A stretch of DNA of 5,906 nucleotides from Bacteroidaceae bacterium. GTDB lineage: Bacteria; Bacteroidota; Bacteroidia; Bacteroidales; Bacteroidaceae. Under the pieces are notes generated by a model, which did not search any database, was not told where the DNA came from, and was given only the letters and a program-made list of their open reading frames with translations. Each line of letters opens with the position of its first letter. Within the stretch, counting starts at the first letter, position 1. Shown here one piece after another: positions 5,201-5,906 of the stretch. The stretch is taken from contig JAQVXN010000129.1 of the NCBI GenBank assembly GCA_028709135.1, positions 1-5,906 on the forward strand. Direction: 5' to 3'. Made by a program: the position numbers and the translations under genes.

Positions 5201-5906
5201 TTATGATTGACAGGGTAAAATTCTTTTTAGAATGAGTTTATTTGTGCAGAAGTGGGCTATATTCTCGTGGTGGCTTACAATGATCAAGGTATGGTTTGAA
5301 AAAAAATAAATAATGTTTTGGAGTATGTGAATTTCAGTCTGAGTATCTAGAGCAGAAGTGGCCTCGTCGAGCAGTAAAATTTGTCCCTTACGTAAAAAGG
5401 CGCGAGCAAGGCAGATACGTTGTGCTTGGCCTTCGGAAAGACCGAAACCATGTTCACCGCAATAGGTATCTAAAAGAAGAGGTAATTCAAAGACAAAGTC
5501 TGCGCAGGCCATATGAAGGGCGTGTTCCATTTCTTCAGTGGTAGCATTGGGATTGCCGAATAGGAGATTGCTACGTATGGTTCCGCTATAGAGTGTATTG
5601 CCTTGTGGAACATAAGAGAAACAAGCGCGTGTGGAGGCATCAATTGGCAAACTTTGATTGTGATTGTAAATATTTGCAGTTCCTTTCTGCGGAATAACCA
5701 AGGAGAGAAGTAAACGAATTAGCGTAGTTTTTCCGGAACCTGTTTCTCCCATAATTATCGTGCGGCTTCCTGGAACAAAATTATAAGAGAAATTCTTTAA
5801 AACAAGGGGCTGGTTCTCATAATGGTATTCAATGTGAGAGAGGCGTATGCCGATTGCGTCTTGAAGAATGCGATGATGTCCAGGTTGTTCTCGTGGAATG
5901 TTCATG
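5201..5906 (-). CDS. ABC exporter, C-terminal ATP-binding domain (5' end outside window)
   Basis: This is the nucleotide-binding domain of an ABC transporter that couples ATP hydrolysis to export across the inner membrane. Numbered from the ATG at 5905, visible motifs in order are an aromatic A-loop (Y29), Walker A GETGSGKT (53-60), Q-loop Q101 in YVPQGNTLYSGTIRSNLLFG (98-117), an X-loop-like GEHG (150-153), signature LSEGQ (156-160, a variant of LSGGQ), Walker B ILLLDE (176-181, catalytic E181), D-loop SALD (184-187) and H-loop H212. All catalytic residues are present, so the domain should be active. The residues before the A-loop look like the linker that follows a transmembrane domain in fused exporters. 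The ATG at 5905 is therefore probably an internal methionine, with some 330-350 residues of membrane domain missing to the right. A stand-alone ATPase is less likely. The substrate cannot be told. Confidence 0.9.
   Translation of the reverse strand, partial: MNIPREQPGHHRILQDAIGIRLSHIEYHYENQPLVLKNFSYNFVPGSRTIIMGETGSGKTTLIRLLLSLVIPQKGTANIYNHNQSLPIDASTRACFSYVPQGNTLYSGTIRSNLLFGNPNATTEEMEHALHMACADFVFELPLLLDTYCGEHGFGLSEGQAQRICLARAFLRKGQILLLDEATSALDTQTEIHILQNIIYFFSNHTLIIVSHHENIAHFCTNKLILKRILPCQS

Overview
The window looks like Bacteroidota DNA, most likely a Prevotella-like member of the Bacteroidales. The grounds are a sprA gene directly downstream of ruvA, a TAnnTTTG-type promoter box (TATCTTTG) and little use of Shine-Dalgarno sites. 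All genes I can support lie on the minus strand, so in transcription order the window runs from right to left. The genus is inferred from pattern; I could not run a search.

In transcription order: (1) 5906-5201 holds the ATP-binding half of an ABC exporter whose 5' end lies beyond the window. (2) 16 bp later, 5184-4696 encodes a small unrecognised two-helix membrane protein, probably in the same operon. (3) A 164-bp gap holds a 14-bp palindrome and a good promoter box, and leads to a family-3 membrane acyltransferase best started at 4531 (4531-3365). (4) A 383-bp gap without a convincing gene (3364-2982) holds a four-unit, 21-bp GC-rich tandem repeat and several perfect or near-perfect palindromes. 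(5) ruvA follows (2981-2382), encoding a Holliday-junction subunit. (6) 63 bp later comes sprA (2318-96), the outer-membrane translocon of the type IX secretion system.

The main anomaly is at the left end. sprA stops after 740 codons, although the family is normally about 2,300-2,500 residues, and none of the three minus-strand frames carries SprA sequence past about position 110. The last 41 bases instead open a reading frame that looks like the N-terminus of a HicB-type antitoxin. It overlaps by 8 nt the end of another short open frame. This looks like a breakpoint (insertion, deletion or assembly chimera) that has removed most of sprA, rather than a single-base frameshift. If real, the secretion channel cannot be made from this copy.

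The genes do not form one pathway. They are a DNA-repair and secretion pair (ruvA-sprA), a probable glycan- or envelope-modifying acyltransferase, and an exporter operon. I found no RNA genes, CRISPR array or recognisable insertion sequence. I saw no clear new biological system. The sprA breakpoint and the repeat and palindrome-rich gap are the two places worth checking.
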